Positions 9,338-19,288 of a DNA stretch of 64,000 nt are shown here, in pieces. The stretch comes from Candidatus Nitrosocaldaceae archaeon (lineage in GTDB: Archaea; Thermoproteota; Nitrososphaeria; Nitrososphaerales; Nitrosocaldaceae). Every line of letters starts with the position of its first letter. The stretch's first letter is position 1. The notes beneath the pieces are model-generated. The model did not search any database. It had not been told where the DNA came from and saw only the letters and a list, made by a program, of their open reading frames with translations. Where the stretch lies: contig BPGC01000008.1 in the NCBI GenBank assembly GCA_026002835.1, positions 13,979 to 77,978 on the forward strand, read 5' to 3'. The translations under genes were made by a program, and so were the position numbers.

Positions 9338-9868
9338 CTATCTGTCAAATATCCTAGTTAATTTTTTAACATCTAATACTACAACTTTATCTGGTAATCT
9401 TAATGATAACATATCTTCTTCTGGCATATTAAATTTTAGTGTATGAACAAGCATATTCTTATTTTTAACCTTCCTCTTCTCAAGTTTGATCTCTGGTTTA
9501 AATAACACATCGAATATATGTATATACATACTTCCCCATATGTTAAATGAATATTCGACTCTATAATACGGTATAGATAACCTCGGCATTAATAAATTAC
9601 TTGAAGAATGCAAGACTTCATTAGTATTGTATAAATGCTTATGAAATTCATCAAGAAACGGTATCTTTGCATATACAGTATGCTTATATCGCTTTCTATA
9701 ACATATAGAATTATATTTCTCGAATTCTTGATCTGGTAATGTTGCTAAACCGTATCTATGATCATCTTGTAAACTAATTCTTCTATTAACTACAAACTTA
9801 TTACCAGATTCAATTAATCTTCTAACATTTTCTATAAATTGATTCTCATTACACTCATATATGCTCAA
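9338..9868 (-). CDS. Hypothetical protein, 176 aa
   Basis: A basic, soluble protein I do not recognise. It has a helical N-terminus (NENQFIENVRRLIESG), a central segment with many Tyr, His and Arg residues (CYRKRYKHTVYAKIP), and beta-rich C-terminal parts (YRVEYSFNIWGSMYIHIFDV). No membrane segment or metal motif is evident. It overlaps the upstream 86-aa gene by 4 bp (ATGA), so the two are translated from one message. Confidence 0.6.
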   Translation of the reverse strand: MSIYECNENQFIENVRRLIESGNKFVVNRRISLQDDHRYGLATLPDQEFEKYNSICYRKRYKHTVYAKIPFLDEFHKHLYNTNEVLHSSSNLLMPRLSIPYYRVEYSFNIWGSMYIHIFDVLFKPEIKLEKRKVKNKNMLVHTLKFNMPEEDMLSLRLPDKVVVLDVKKLTRIFDR

Positions 9869-10125
9869 ACCAGCACCTCTACTACCTTTTCTATTGTATG
9901 TTCAGAGCCATATATTGTAACTATTGGATCTTTTGGATATGCATCGCCTATCTCTTCTGATACAAATATTATCTCTTCTCCTCTAGTATATAACATTCTA
10001 TGCCAGAATTTACCATCGCTAACTATTGTTGAGGTATCTTTTAAAGTAAAACCCAACTCTATTAATGTATTTTCTACACTATCCAACGATGCAAACGATG
10101 CTATAGATTTTACTTTTAGTGCCAT
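9865..10125 (-). CDS. Small hypothetical protein, 86 aa
   Basis: A soluble protein starting MALKVKSIASFASL. One helix (SVENTLIELGFTL) is followed by strands (GKFWHRMLYTRGEEIIFVSEEI, PIVTIYG) and a final helix (TIEKVVEVLV), compatible with a ferredoxin-like or ACT-like fold. It is the first gene of a two-gene operon and overlaps the 176-aa gene by 4 bp. Function is unknown. Confidence 0.6.
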   Translation of the reverse strand: MALKVKSIASFASLDSVENTLIELGFTLKDTSTIVSDGKFWHRMLYTRGEEIIFVSEEIGDAYPKDPIVTIYGSEHTIEKVVEVLV

Positions 10126-10216
10126 ATATTATAGATGATCATTCCTATATAAAAATCTCTAGATGACTATACGAAAAGATTATTTAATCTATCTTCAGAA
10201 GGTATGGTAGATAGTA

Positions 10217-11350
10217 TTGAGCGATTGGGAATTACTGGTTCCTGGAATCGGTTTGACCATAATAGGTATGGTTGGAGTAGGATTATCTCTAGCTGGTATA
10301 GCTAGAACCTTCTTAGAAGGGATGCATTCTATAAGCGCTTTAGTAATGTTTGTTGGTATGATATTCTTAGCAGCTGGTTTACTTAAAGGTGGTTTGCCAA
10401 CAACACCTCGTGCAAAGGCAGCAGCATCTATAATCTTAGGTTTGATGATAGCATTTGGTGCATTTGCTGCAAGTGTGTCTACAGTTCCAAGCTTACCATT
10501 ATTCATTGGAGTATTATTGATAATCATAGCACCATCTATAGTAATAGCATTCGCTATGAGTAGAAATAGTAAATATACTAAAGCAATATCTATATTATTC
10601 ATAAGTGCTTCAGCTGTAGGTATGATAACATTCTTAGCATTCAACGCTGCTACTCAACCTACAATTGCTGAAGAAGAGGAAAGAGTAACAGTACCAGAAG
10701 GTCCAAGGGTAGAGATAATAATACCAGAAGGAGCTGCTATACAAGGTAATATACCTTACTTACCACAAGAGATAACTGTAAAACAAGGAGTATTATTAGT
10801 ATGGATAAATAATGATACAATAGCTCATACAGTAACAAGTGGATCTGGGTTTAGTGATCCAGATTTTGGCAAATTATTCGATAGTAGCCTTATAAACCTT
10901 GGTGAAGAGTTTGTATTAAATACAAATGAATTAGATTTAGGAACTTATGCTTACTTTTGTACATTACATCCATTCATGGTAGGACAGTTTACAATAGAAG
11001 AAGCTGTTGTTAGTGAAGCAACTATACCAGAAGAAAGTATTACAGTTGAGATAGTTAATGGTGCTGGACAGAGAGATCACCCAGAATTTTATAAACCTGA
11101 TCTAGTTACTATTAATGTAGGAGATACAGTAACATGGATAAATAATGATATAGTTCCTCATACAGTAACTGGTGCAATAGATGCTCAAGATCCTAATACA
11201 TGGGGAGGCATAACTATTGCTGGAGAAAAGTTCGATTCTGGAGTCTTTCTGCCTGATGAGAGATGGAGTTTTACATTCAATGAGAAAGGAGCATATGAAT
11301 ATGTATGTGCATTACATCCATGGATGACTGGAGAAGTTAGAGTAGAGTAA
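10217..11350 (+). CDS. Membrane protein with two cupredoxin (plastocyanin-like) domains
   Basis: About five hydrophobic segments occupy residues 1-145. Two blue-copper domains follow. The first has AHTVTSG near 202 and YFCTLHPFM near 250. The second has PHTVTGA near 316 and YVCALHPWM near 362. Each supplies the His, Cys, His and Met ligands of a type 1 site. The protein is probably an outward-facing, membrane-tethered electron carrier. Such copper proteins are abundant in ammonia-oxidising thaumarchaea, but its partner is not visible here. The start is TTG because an in-frame TAG lies just upstream, and a TATA-like box precedes it by about 28 nt. It overlaps the JAMM gene by one base. Confidence 0.85.
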   Translation: MSDWELLVPGIGLTIIGMVGVGLSLAGIARTFLEGMHSISALVMFVGMIFLAAGLLKGGLPTTPRAKAAASIILGLMIAFGAFAASVSTVPSLPLFIGVLLIIIAPSIVIAFAMSRNSKYTKAISILFISASAVGMITFLAFNAATQPTIAEEEERVTVPEGPRVEIIIPEGAAIQGNIPYLPQEITVKQGVLLVWINNDTIAHTVTSGSGFSDPDFGKLFDSSLINLGEEFVLNTNELDLGTYAYFCTLHPFMVGQFTIEEAVVSEATIPEESITVEIVNGAGQRDHPEFYKPDLVTINVGDTVTWINNDIVPHTVTGAIDAQDPNTWGGITIAGEKFDSGVFLPDERWSFTFNEKGAYEYVCALHPWMTGEVRVE

Positions 11351-11763
11351 TGATAAGAAGGTTAATAATACAAGATAAGGATCTCAATAGACTAAAAGAG
11401 TTAGCAAAGTCAGCTCTGCCTCTAGAGGCATGTGCATTATTGATAGGAAGCATTAAGGATGAAGATGGTATAGTAGAAGAGATTAAGAAGATGCAAAATA
11501 CTGCTAACTCTAGTATAATGTTTATCCTAGATCCAGATGAGTTTTATAATACATATAAAGAGATTAGAGATGATGGTAAAGAGTTAGTATCTATATTTCA
11601 TGCTCATCCAAGCAAAGCAGAACCATCACAGACTGATATAAAGTATATGATTATAAATCAGATTCCATGGTTGATAATGTCTAATACAGATTATAGTATT
11701 AATGCCTATGCTTATTATGATAGACTTGAAAAATTGGAATTGGTTCTCTTAGATTCCAGCTAA
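11350..11763 (+). CDS. JAMM/MPN metalloprotease (desampylase-like)
   Basis: A 137-residue MPN+ domain alone. Glu26 (PLEACALLIG) and H84-x-H86-P with S93-x2-D96 (HAHPSKAEPSQTD) form the complete zinc-binding JAMM motif. In archaea such proteins remove ubiquitin-like SAMP tags or act in sulfur transfer. Which of these applies here is open. The ATG overlaps the stop of the cupredoxin gene (TAATG), so translation is probably coupled. The 3' end overlaps the convergent hppA gene by 15 bp. Confidence 0.88.
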   Translation: MIRRLIIQDKDLNRLKELAKSALPLEACALLIGSIKDEDGIVEEIKKMQNTANSSIMFILDPDEFYNTYKEIRDDGKELVSIFHAHPSKAEPSQTDIKYMIINQIPWLIMSNTDYSINAYAYYDRLEKLELVLLDSS

Positions 11764-13815
11764 GCCTATGAAGATTGGTACGAATACTATCGCAACTGTA
11801 TTTAATAGTTTGATAACAGTATTCAAGGCTGGTCCAGCTGTATCTTTATATGGATCGCCAATGAGATCTCCAACTACAGCTACTGCATGCTCTTCGGTTC
11901 CTTTCTTACCTTCTAACTCGATAAACTTTTTAGCATTATCCCATGCTCCTCCACTATTAGCCATATGATATGCAAGAAATATACCACTAACAACAGCTCC
12001 CATAAGTAAACCAGCAACCGCGGTTGGACCTAAGATAACTCCTAATATTATTGGACTTGCTACAGTTACTATTGCTGGAGCAAACAATTGTTTAATACTA
12101 GCACTAGTTGCTATATCTATGCATCTAGCATAGTCTGGTTTTACTTTACCATCTAATATCTCAGGTTTTTCTCTAAACTGTCTTCTAACCTCATCAACCA
12201 ATCTTCCAGCAGCTCTATTTACTCCAGCAATAAGTTGGCTAGATATGAAGAATGGTAATAAACCTCCAACTAACAAGCCAATTATCACATTTGGATTTGA
12301 TAAGCTATAATCTAATACTATATCTACAAATATATTTGCTGCTTCATGTTGGAATGCTTGTATCATTGCTAATGCTGCTAATCCAGCACTAGCTATAGCG
12401 AAACCTTTTGTAACTGCTTTTGTTGTATTGCCTACAGCATCTATCTTATCTGTTATCTTTCTATTCTCTTCTGGCATGCCAGTCATCTCAACTATACCTC
12501 CAGCGTTATCACTTATAGGCCCAAATGAATCTATGCTTAATACTATACCAGCTAAACTTAACATAGCCATAGCAGCTATTGCTGTTCCATATATACCAAC
12601 TAAAGGTTCTCCAGTTGCAGTATATGTTATTGCATACGATATTGCTAGAGTTACTATAATCGCAACCATAAATGGCATAGTAGATCTCATACCAGTAATT
12701 ATTCCTTGCAGCATATTTGCAGCATAGCCCCATTTAGTAGATTCTCCTATCTCTTTAACAGGTTTATATTTATAATTTGTATAATAATCTGTTATTCTTT
12801 GTATTATTGGAACTAATATTACTCCTAATATACTAGCACCAAATAATGAGTAAGCAAATGTATTTGAACCTAGGATTGTTATCGTTAACACACCATTAAT
12901 TATTATTGCAATTATAGCACTAACTATGAATGCTAGATTCAAAGGTTTCATTGGATCATCGATCTTTCTAGGAGTTACTGTCAATGCTCCAATGATAGAT
13001 GCAAATAACCCAGATGCGCCTATTACTATTGGATATATAATAAGATTTGTTAAATCGAACTCTATACTTGCTGGAGCTATATCAAGAATCAACGCTCCTA
13101 AAAGCATTGCTGCTAATAATGTTACTATATATGATTCATAGACATCAGAACCCATACCAGCAGCATCTCCAACATTATCTCCAACATTATCTGCTATAGT
13201 TGCTGGATTTCTAGGATCATCTTCTGGTATACCAGCCTCAACTTTACCTACTAGATCTGCTCCTAGATCTGCTGCTTTTGTAAATATGCCTCCTCCAGCT
13301 CTTATGAATAATGCAATAAGACTTGCTCCTATACCAACTCCAGCTATCATTATTGGTTCTCTAAATATTAGATATAGTATAGTTACACCAATTAATGCCA
13401 TAGCTGGTATTGATAATCCTACAGTAGCGCCTCCTCTAAATGCAGTTACTAATGTATGACCTAACCCTTTGGTAGTTGCTTGAGCTGCCCTAACTGCAGC
13501 TTTTACTGTAATCTTCATAGCTATCAATCCAGCAATACCAGATAAAGCTGCTCCAACCGCAAATGATATGCCATTAGATATACCAGAAGCAGCTGCAATA
13601 GCTACTGCTAATCCTATGGCTATTGGAGTTATAACTTTAAACTCACGTTTTAAGAATGCTGATGCACCAGCTCTAACAGCTTCGCTAATATCCTTCATAG
13701 CATTGCTTCCAGCATGTTGTTTGCCAACCCATACAGCCATGAACCCAGCCAAACCTAGAGATATTATTGATGCTACAATTGATACTATAGAATCTATCCC
13801 TAAGACACTCATCAA
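11749..13815 (-). CDS. hppA: Membrane-bound proton-translocating pyrophosphatase, K+-independent type
   Basis: The enzyme hydrolyses cytoplasmic pyrophosphate and pumps protons across the membrane. The 688 aa and about 16 hydrophobic helices match the H+-PPase family. The catalytic loop reads DLGADLVGKVEAGIPEDDP, followed by NPATIADNVGDNVGD. The segment GNTTKAVTKG has Lys where K+-dependent enzymes carry Ala, which predicts a K+-independent proton pump. It would recover energy from PPi made by acetyl-CoA synthetase and tRNA charging. A cytoplasmic pyrophosphatase is also encoded at 59349. Confidence 0.96.
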   Translation of the reverse strand: MMSVLGIDSIVSIVASIISLGLAGFMAVWVGKQHAGSNAMKDISEAVRAGASAFLKREFKVITPIAIGLAVAIAAASGISNGISFAVGAALSGIAGLIAMKITVKAAVRAAQATTKGLGHTLVTAFRGGATVGLSIPAMALIGVTILYLIFREPIMIAGVGIGASLIALFIRAGGGIFTKAADLGADLVGKVEAGIPEDDPRNPATIADNVGDNVGDAAGMGSDVYESYIVTLLAAMLLGALILDIAPASIEFDLTNLIIYPIVIGASGLFASIIGALTVTPRKIDDPMKPLNLAFIVSAIIAIIINGVLTITILGSNTFAYSLFGASILGVILVPIIQRITDYYTNYKYKPVKEIGESTKWGYAANMLQGIITGMRSTMPFMVAIIVTLAISYAITYTATGEPLVGIYGTAIAAMAMLSLAGIVLSIDSFGPISDNAGGIVEMTGMPEENRKITDKIDAVGNTTKAVTKGFAIASAGLAALAMIQAFQHEAANIFVDIVLDYSLSNPNVIIGLLVGGLLPFFISSQLIAGVNRAAGRLVDEVRRQFREKPEILDGKVKPDYARCIDIATSASIKQLFAPAIVTVASPIILGVILGPTAVAGLLMGAVVSGIFLAYHMANSGGAWDNAKKFIELEGKKGTEEHAVAVVGDLIGDPYKDTAGPALNTVIKLLNTVAIVFVPIFIGLAGI

Positions 13816-13869
13816 TTTCTGAGAAACTTTTAGTAATATATATGCGTTATTAACTTATTATTGCTACAT

Positions 13870-14991
13870 TTATATACTATTAATCATATCAATCAAACTA
13901 TCAATAGCATTTTTATCTGTTATATTAGGTAATATATGCTTCTCATCTATACTCTTAGTAGCATTTGAAAGTATAATAGCATACTTTAATAATAATTCCT
14001 CATCTATCTTCTTTATCCTTTTATCTAATACCATTCTCATTAAGAATGGAAATGCTAAAAGGTTATTAACTTGGTTATAATAATCAGATCTTCCAGTTGC
14101 TATTATCCTAGCCTCATCCGCCTCCTCTGGAGTTATCTCTGGATCTGGATTTGATAATGCAAATATTATAGGATCTCTATTCATCAATCTTATCATATCT
14201 CTAGTTAATAGATTAGGTTTACCAGATACTCCTATGAAAATATCTGCGTCTTTTATAGCATCTATCAAAGAGCCTTCTATTCCTTCTCTATTTGTAATGC
14301 TACCTATTCTCCGCTTGTATCTATCTTCCCTATTCTCTTTAGTTATTATACCCTTCGAGTCTAATGCAATTATATTTTTGAATCCATAAGCATGTAATAG
14401 GTTAATTATACCATACCCAGCAGCTCCAGCTCCTGCAACTATTATCTTTACATCTAAATCCTTATTAACGATCTTTAATGCATTAATTAATGCTGCTAGA
14501 GTGACAACTGCAGTCCCATGCTGATCATCATGAAATATTGGCAAATCTATATCTAATGCATCAACTATCTCTAAACATTTTGGAGATTCTATATCTTCTA
14601 TATTAATAGCAGCAAACGAAGGAGTTATACCTTTTATTATATCGATTATTGCATCTTTATCTTTAGTTGATAAACATATAGGATATGCATCTATGTTACC
14701 AAATTGCTTGTATAGCATAGATTTGCCTTCCATTACTGGCAATGCAGCTTCTCCTCCTAAATCTCCTAAACCTAATAACCTAGAACCATCAGTAACTATA
14801 GCTATATTATTCCATTTTGATGTATAATCATAAACAAGATCTTTATTATCATAAATCGCTTTGGAGACATCTGCTACATGAGGGGTATAAACTAGGCTTA
14901 AATCTTTTGTATCATTGATAAACATTTTTGGTTTTATCTCTATCTTACCTCGCAATCTTTTATGAAGGTTCATAGCTGATTCATCATTCAT
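13870..14991 (-). CDS. NAD(P)-dependent malic enzyme (decarboxylating malate dehydrogenase)
   Basis: This enzyme oxidises and decarboxylates malate to pyruvate. The 373-aa size is the short archaeal/bacterial SfcA type. IVTDGSRLLGLGDLG lies near residues 64-78. HDDQHGTAVVTLAAL near 154 contains metal-binding acidic residues. GAGAAGYGIINLL near 191 is the dinucleotide-binding loop. FALSNPDPEITPEEA near 285 is a family signature. It stands alone, with AT-rich gaps on both sides. Confidence 0.93.
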   Translation of the reverse strand: MNDESAMNLHKRLRGKIEIKPKMFINDTKDLSLVYTPHVADVSKAIYDNKDLVYDYTSKWNNIAIVTDGSRLLGLGDLGGEAALPVMEGKSMLYKQFGNIDAYPICLSTKDKDAIIDIIKGITPSFAAINIEDIESPKCLEIVDALDIDLPIFHDDQHGTAVVTLAALINALKIVNKDLDVKIIVAGAGAAGYGIINLLHAYGFKNIIALDSKGIITKENREDRYKRRIGSITNREGIEGSLIDAIKDADIFIGVSGKPNLLTRDMIRLMNRDPIIFALSNPDPEITPEEADEARIIATGRSDYYNQVNNLLAFPFLMRMVLDKRIKKIDEELLLKYAIILSNATKSIDEKHILPNITDKNAIDSLIDMINSI

Positions 14992-15158
14992 ATAATATTA
15001 TACTAAAGTCTATAATAATAGCCTTTATCAAATCATTGATTAATATTAAATAGAAATTTTATAATGCTAATGCTAAAGATTGTTTAGACGTTTTTATAAT
15101 ATGTTAAGTTAGTGTTATATCAAAAATCTTTTATTAAGTTAGAATCTTATCTAATGTG

Positions 15159-17084
15159 ATGAGTTTAGCAAAGTTGTATGAAGAAAGTATGAAGATGAAG
15201 TTTTATGGAGAACCAAAAGCAGTAGAAGAGCTTAAGAAGATTAGAGAAGAAGCATTGAGAGATCCAGAAGGTTTTTGGGCTAACGAAGCATCTAATCTTA
15301 GATGGTTTGAAAGATGGGATAAAGTTCTAGAATGGAATAAGCCATTTGCAAAATGGTTTGTAGGAGGAAAGATAAATGCATCATACAATGCATTAGATGT
15401 TCAGATCGACAATAAGAAAGCATACATATGGATTGGAGAGAATGGAGAGAGAAGAGAGATAACATATAATGAATTGTATAACGAGGTTAATAAGTTAGCA
15501 AATGGATTAAAGGAGTTAGGAGTAAGGAAAGGAGATAGAGTTACTATCTATATGCCTATGATCCCAGAGTTACCTATATCTATGCTTGCATGTGCTAGGA
15601 TTGGAGCCATTCATAGTGTTGTATTCTCTGGTTTTAGTGCTGAAGCTTTAGCAGATAGGATAAACGATGCTGAGGCTAAAGTGCTTATAACTGCCGATGG
15701 AGGTTATAGAAGAGGAAAAATAATAAGATTAAAAGATATAGCAGATCAAGCGTTGAAGAATTGCAAAAGCATAGAGCATACTATTGTTTACAAAAGAGCA
15801 AATATAGATGTTAATATGAGCGAAGATGATATATTCTGGAATGATGCTGTTAGAGAAGGTATATGTGAAGCAGAACCAGTAGAGAGCGAGCATCCATTAT
15901 TCATATTATATACCTCTGGAACGACAGGAAAGCCTAAAGGAATAGTTCATGATACTGGTGGTTATCTTACATTAGCAGATGCTAGCACAAGATGGATATT
16001 TGATATTAATGATGAAGATGTATACTGGTGTACTGCAGATATAGGATGGGTTACTGGTCATACATACATAGTATATGGTCCATTGCTACAACATGCTACT
16101 ATATTGATGTATGAAGGAGCACCAGACTATCCTAATGCTGATATATGGTGGAAGATAATCGAAGAGAATAAAGTTAGTATATTCTATACAACTCCAACAG
16201 CATTAAGAATGTTTATGAGATTAGGAGATGAGTTGATAAATAAACACGATCTAAGTTCATTAAGACTATTAGGTACAGTAGGTGAGCCTATAAACCCTGA
16301 TGTATGGCTATGGTATAATAAAACTATAGGCAAAGAAAGATTACCTATAGTTGATACATGGTGGCAGACTGAAACTGGAGCAGCCATGATAAGTCCTTTG
16401 CCTGGTTTAGCATTAGTTCCATTAAAACCAGGTTCTGCTACTTATCCTTTACCAGCAATTGATGCTGCTGTAGTAGATGAAGAAGGTAATGAAGTAAGTG
16501 CAAAGACTAAAGGTTATTTGGTAATAAGGAAGCCATGGCCTGGAATGCTTCTAACTATATGGAGAGATGATGAAAGATATAAGCAAGTATATTGGAGTAA
16601 ATTCAAAGATTATTACTATTCTGGAGATTATGCTATGATTGATGAAGATGGTTATTTCTGGATTTTAGGAAGAGCGGATGATGTGTTGAAAGTAGCTGGA
16701 CATAGATTAGGAACAATGGAGATTGAGAGTGCTTTAGTAGATCATGAGGCAGTTGCTGAGGCTGCTGTAAGCTCTAAACCTCATGAGGTTAAAGGAGAAT
16801 CTATAGTAGCATTTGTAGTCTTGAGAGCAAATTATAAGAAGAGCGATGATCTTATAGATGAACTAAAGAAGCATGTTAGAAATACAGTAGGCCCAATCGC
16901 TGTTCCAGATGATATATTCATTGTAGATAAACTGCCAAAGACTAGGAGTGGCAAGATAATGAGGAGATTACTAAAAGCAATAGTTAGCGAGCAGACTATA
17001 GGAGATATAACAACGTTAGAAGATGAGGCTGCAGTTGAAGAAGTTAAGAAGGCATATGAGGAACTGAAGAAAGCAATCAGATGA
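15159..17084 (+). CDS. acs: Acetyl-CoA synthetase (AMP-forming)
   Basis: This ANL-superfamily enzyme activates acetate, or a related short acid such as propionate or 3-hydroxypropionate, to its CoA thioester via an acyl-[14 protein letters not shown] is near residue 251, WWQTETG near 402, the hinge region [15 protein letters not shown] near 507, and [11 protein letters not shown] near 595 with the lysine that deacetylase systems usually regulate. The 641-aa length is typical. The ATG at 15159 lies 26 nt after TTTTATTAAG, so it is favoured over a GTG one codon upstream. Confidence 0.94.
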   Translation: MSLAKLYEESMKMKFYGEPKAVEELKKIREEALRDPEGFWANEASNLRWFERWDKVLEWNKPFAKWFVGGKINASYNALDVQIDNKKAYIWIGENGERREITYNELYNEVNKLANGLKELGVRKGDRVTIYMPMIPELPISMLACARIGAIHSVVFSGFSAEALADRINDAEAKVLITADGGYRRGKIIRLKDIADQALKNCKSIEHTIVYKRANIDVNMSEDDIFWNDAVREGICEAEPVESEHPLFILYTSGTTGKPKGIVHDTGGYLTLADASTRWIFDINDEDVYWCTADIGWVTGHTYIVYGPLLQHATILMYEGAPDYPNADIWWKIIEENKVSIFYTTPTALRMFMRLGDELINKHDLSSLRLLGTVGEPINPDVWLWYNKTIGKERLPIVDTWWQTETGAAMISPLPGLALVPLKPGSATYPLPAIDAAVVDEEGNEVSAKTKGYLVIRKPWPGMLLTIWRDDERYKQVYWSKFKDYYYSGDYAMIDEDGYFWILGRADDVLKVAGHRLGTMEIESALVDHEAVAEAAVSSKPHEVKGESIVAFVVLRANYKKSDDLIDELKKHVRNTVGPIAVPDDIFIVDKLPKTRSGKIMRRLLKAIVSEQTIGDITTLEDEAAVEEVKKAYEELKKAIR

Positions 17085-17118
17085 TTCATTTATATTAGAC
17101 ATCTCAAATTATTTTATT

Positions 17119-17391
17119 ATGCCAGCATTTCTAGTCTTTTATCAATTCAAGACTATGAATGAAGAAGAAGCAAGAAAAGCTAAAGAAGAATGGGAGAATA
17201 TCAAGAAGAATCTTCCAGCTGGTTTAGAATTGGCTGGAGAGTATGATCATGCATGGGGCACTGAATATAATGGATTTCTTATCTTTCATGCTAGCGATGC
17301 TGATACATTCCTAAACTGGTGGCCTACATTTAAAGATAGCATAAGATGGTATGTTACAAAGACACATACAATAACAGCAAAGAAGCGTTAA
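17119..17391 (+). CDS. DUF3303-like small protein, 90 aa
   Basis: A single-domain protein with the look of a ferredoxin-like dimeric barrel: MPAFLVFYQFK, a charged helix (EEEARKAKEEWENIKKNL), GTEYNGFLIFHASDA, FLNWWPTFKDSIRWYV and THTITAKKR. It resembles PF11746 (DUF3303). The function is unknown. It follows acs by 34 bp on the same strand and converges with the PDCD5-like gene, overlapping by 4 bp. Confidence 0.7.
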   Translation: MPAFLVFYQFKTMNEEEARKAKEEWENIKKNLPAGLELAGEYDHAWGTEYNGFLIFHASDADTFLNWWPTFKDSIRWYVTKTHTITAKKR

Positions 17392-17753
17392 TCTTCTTTC
17401 AATTTTTCTGACAATGACTTGAATTTGCCATGTTCAACATACTTTATGCTAGTATTAAGCCTTACATTCAACCCTATAGTTCTTAATATCGCTAATAGAT
17501 CTGCACCAGATATCTTGCTGGATATCTCTCCCCTTCTTAATACAGCAGCAAGCCTAGGTATTATTAATCGCATCTGTGCTGGATATTGACTTTCGGCAGC
17601 CTTTAATACCTCATCTCCTCTATCCGTTAGATAATCTAGTAATAAACTTCTATCATCTTTCTCTTTCTTATCAAGTCTTCCTTCTTGTAACCTCTTCCTT
17701 AACTCTTTCATCTTCTTAGCTTTTATTATCTCTAACTCTATATCCTCATCCAT
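17388..17753 (-). CDS. TFAR19/PDCD5-like DNA-binding protein
   Basis: The protein has the architecture of the archaeal/eukaryotic PDCD5 family. An N-terminal charged helix (ELEIIKAKKMKELRKRLQEG) precedes a triple-helix core (RSLLLDYLTDRGDEVLKAAES, QMRLIIPRLAAVLRRGEI) and a basic tail. The family binds double-stranded DNA in archaea, while its cellular role is unsettled. The ATG at 17753 starts 5 bp after the rtcB stop. An upstream in-frame start at 17777 would overlap rtcB by 20 bp. The two genes are clearly co-transcribed. Confidence 0.8.
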   Translation of the reverse strand: MDEDIELEIIKAKKMKELRKRLQEGRLDKKEKDDRSLLLDYLTDRGDEVLKAAESQYPAQMRLIIPRLAAVLRRGEISSKISGADLLAILRTIGLNVRLNTSIKYVEHGKFKSLSEKLKED

Positions 17754-17757
17754 GTTA

Positions 17758-19239
17758 TCATCCTTTGATAACTCCAATTGGGACTAGTCTAGCAACCTTT
17801 GTAGCTATACCAACTCTATGACTCACATCTGCTACTGCATCAACATCCTTATATGCTTCTGGAGTCTCTTCTACAACTCCTTCTTTTGTTAATGCTTTTA
17901 TGTATATGCCTCTACTCTCTAACCTACTTTGGACCTCTCTAGCAGTATAACTCCTCTTTGCTGCCCTTCTACTCATCGTTCTCCCAGCACCATGTGCTGT
18001 TGATCCAAATGTCAACTCCATAGATTTTGGTGATCCTAATAATATGTAACTAGCAGTACCCATAGAACCTGGGATCAATACAGGTTGTCCAAACTCTCTA
18101 TACTTACTTGGCACCTCTTCTCTTCCAGCTGGAAATGCTCTAGTAGCACCTTTTCTATGAACTACAACATCAAGCAAATCGCTATTAACTTTATGCTTCT
18201 CTATTTTTGCTATATTATGAGCAACATCATAGACCAATTTCATACCTAATTGATCTTCATCCATCTTGAATACTCTTTCAAATGCTTTCCTAGTCCAATG
18301 TGTAATCATCTGTCTATTACTCCATGCAAAGTTTAATGCACAATACATAGCCTTTCTATATGCTTCGCCTTCTTCACTCTTATTTGGTACACATGCTAAC
18401 TCTCTATCTGGTAACTCTATTCCATACTTCTTTAATGCTCGTTCAGATATTCTTAGATAATCGGAACATACTTGATGTCCAAATCCTCTAGAGCCACAAT
18501 GTATCAATACCGTAACTTGCCCTTCATGTTCTATGCCAAATCTCTTTGCTGCTTCCTCATCAAATATCTTATCTACTTTCTGCACTTCTAGAAAATGATT
18601 TCCAGATCCTAAGGTTCCTAATTGTGGAGCTCCTCTCTTCCTAGCAGTTTGAGATACCTTACTAGGATCTGCTCCTTTCATCTGTCCATTCTCCTCACAA
18701 ACCTCAGCATCTTCTTTATTCCCATAACCATGCTCGATAGCCCAATTAACTCCTCTAGTTAATACCTCATCTAATTCATTAGATGATAACTTTATTACTC
18801 CCTCACTCCCAACACCAGAAGGAACTGCTCTAAATAATTCGTTAACCAACTCCTTTAACCTTGTTCTAACATCTTGTTCAGTAAGGTTAGTTCTTAACAA
18901 TCTAACACCGCAGTTTATATCATAGCCAACTCCGCCAGGACTTATTACACCTTCTTCTAGATCCATAGCTGCCACTCCTCCTACTGGAAATCCATAGCCT
19001 TCATGCCCATCGGGTAATACTACTACATGCTTTACTACTCCTGGTAGAGTAGCAACGTTAGTAGCTTGCAAAATAGTTCTATCTTGTAACATCTTGCTTA
19101 GTAATTGCTCATTAGCATATATTGTAACTGGAACCTTCATACCTTTCTCTTTAATTGGTTCTACTCTATATTCAACATCGCTAACTTTTTTAACCATATC
19201 TGCTAAACTCATGTCATAAATACTATCTATTAATGGCAA
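17758..19239 (-). CDS. rtcB: RNA-splicing ligase RtcB
   Basis: A GTP- and Mn2+-dependent ligase that joins 2',3'-cyclic phosphate and 5'-OH RNA ends. It seals tRNA exons after intron removal. The 493 aa include LPDGHEGYGFPVGG (near 76-89), SPGGVGYDINCGVRL (near 100) with the metal-binding Asp and Cys, GTLGSGNHFLEVQ, HCGSRGFGHQV, and STAHGAGRTMSRR near the C-terminus, which contains the guanylylated His. The tRNA-Met gene at 24173 needs this activity. It is followed by the PDCD5-like gene. No archease is present in the window. Confidence 0.96.
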   Translation of the reverse strand: MPLIDSIYDMSLADMVKKVSDVEYRVEPIKEKGMKVPVTIYANEQLLSKMLQDRTILQATNVATLPGVVKHVVVLPDGHEGYGFPVGGVAAMDLEEGVISPGGVGYDINCGVRLLRTNLTEQDVRTRLKELVNELFRAVPSGVGSEGVIKLSSNELDEVLTRGVNWAIEHGYGNKEDAEVCEENGQMKGADPSKVSQTARKRGAPQLGTLGSGNHFLEVQKVDKIFDEEAAKRFGIEHEGQVTVLIHCGSRGFGHQVCSDYLRISERALKKYGIELPDRELACVPNKSEEGEAYRKAMYCALNFAWSNRQMITHWTRKAFERVFKMDEDQLGMKLVYDVAHNIAKIEKHKVNSDLLDVVVHRKGATRAFPAGREEVPSKYREFGQPVLIPGSMGTASYILLGSPKSMELTFGSTAHGAGRTMSRRAAKRSYTAREVQSRLESRGIYIKALTKEGVVEETPEAYKDVDAVADVSHRVGIATKVARLVPIGVIKG

Positions 19240-19288
19240 TTTAAACTATAAGGCAAGGTTTATTTTTAAGAGCATAGATGCAAAAGGT

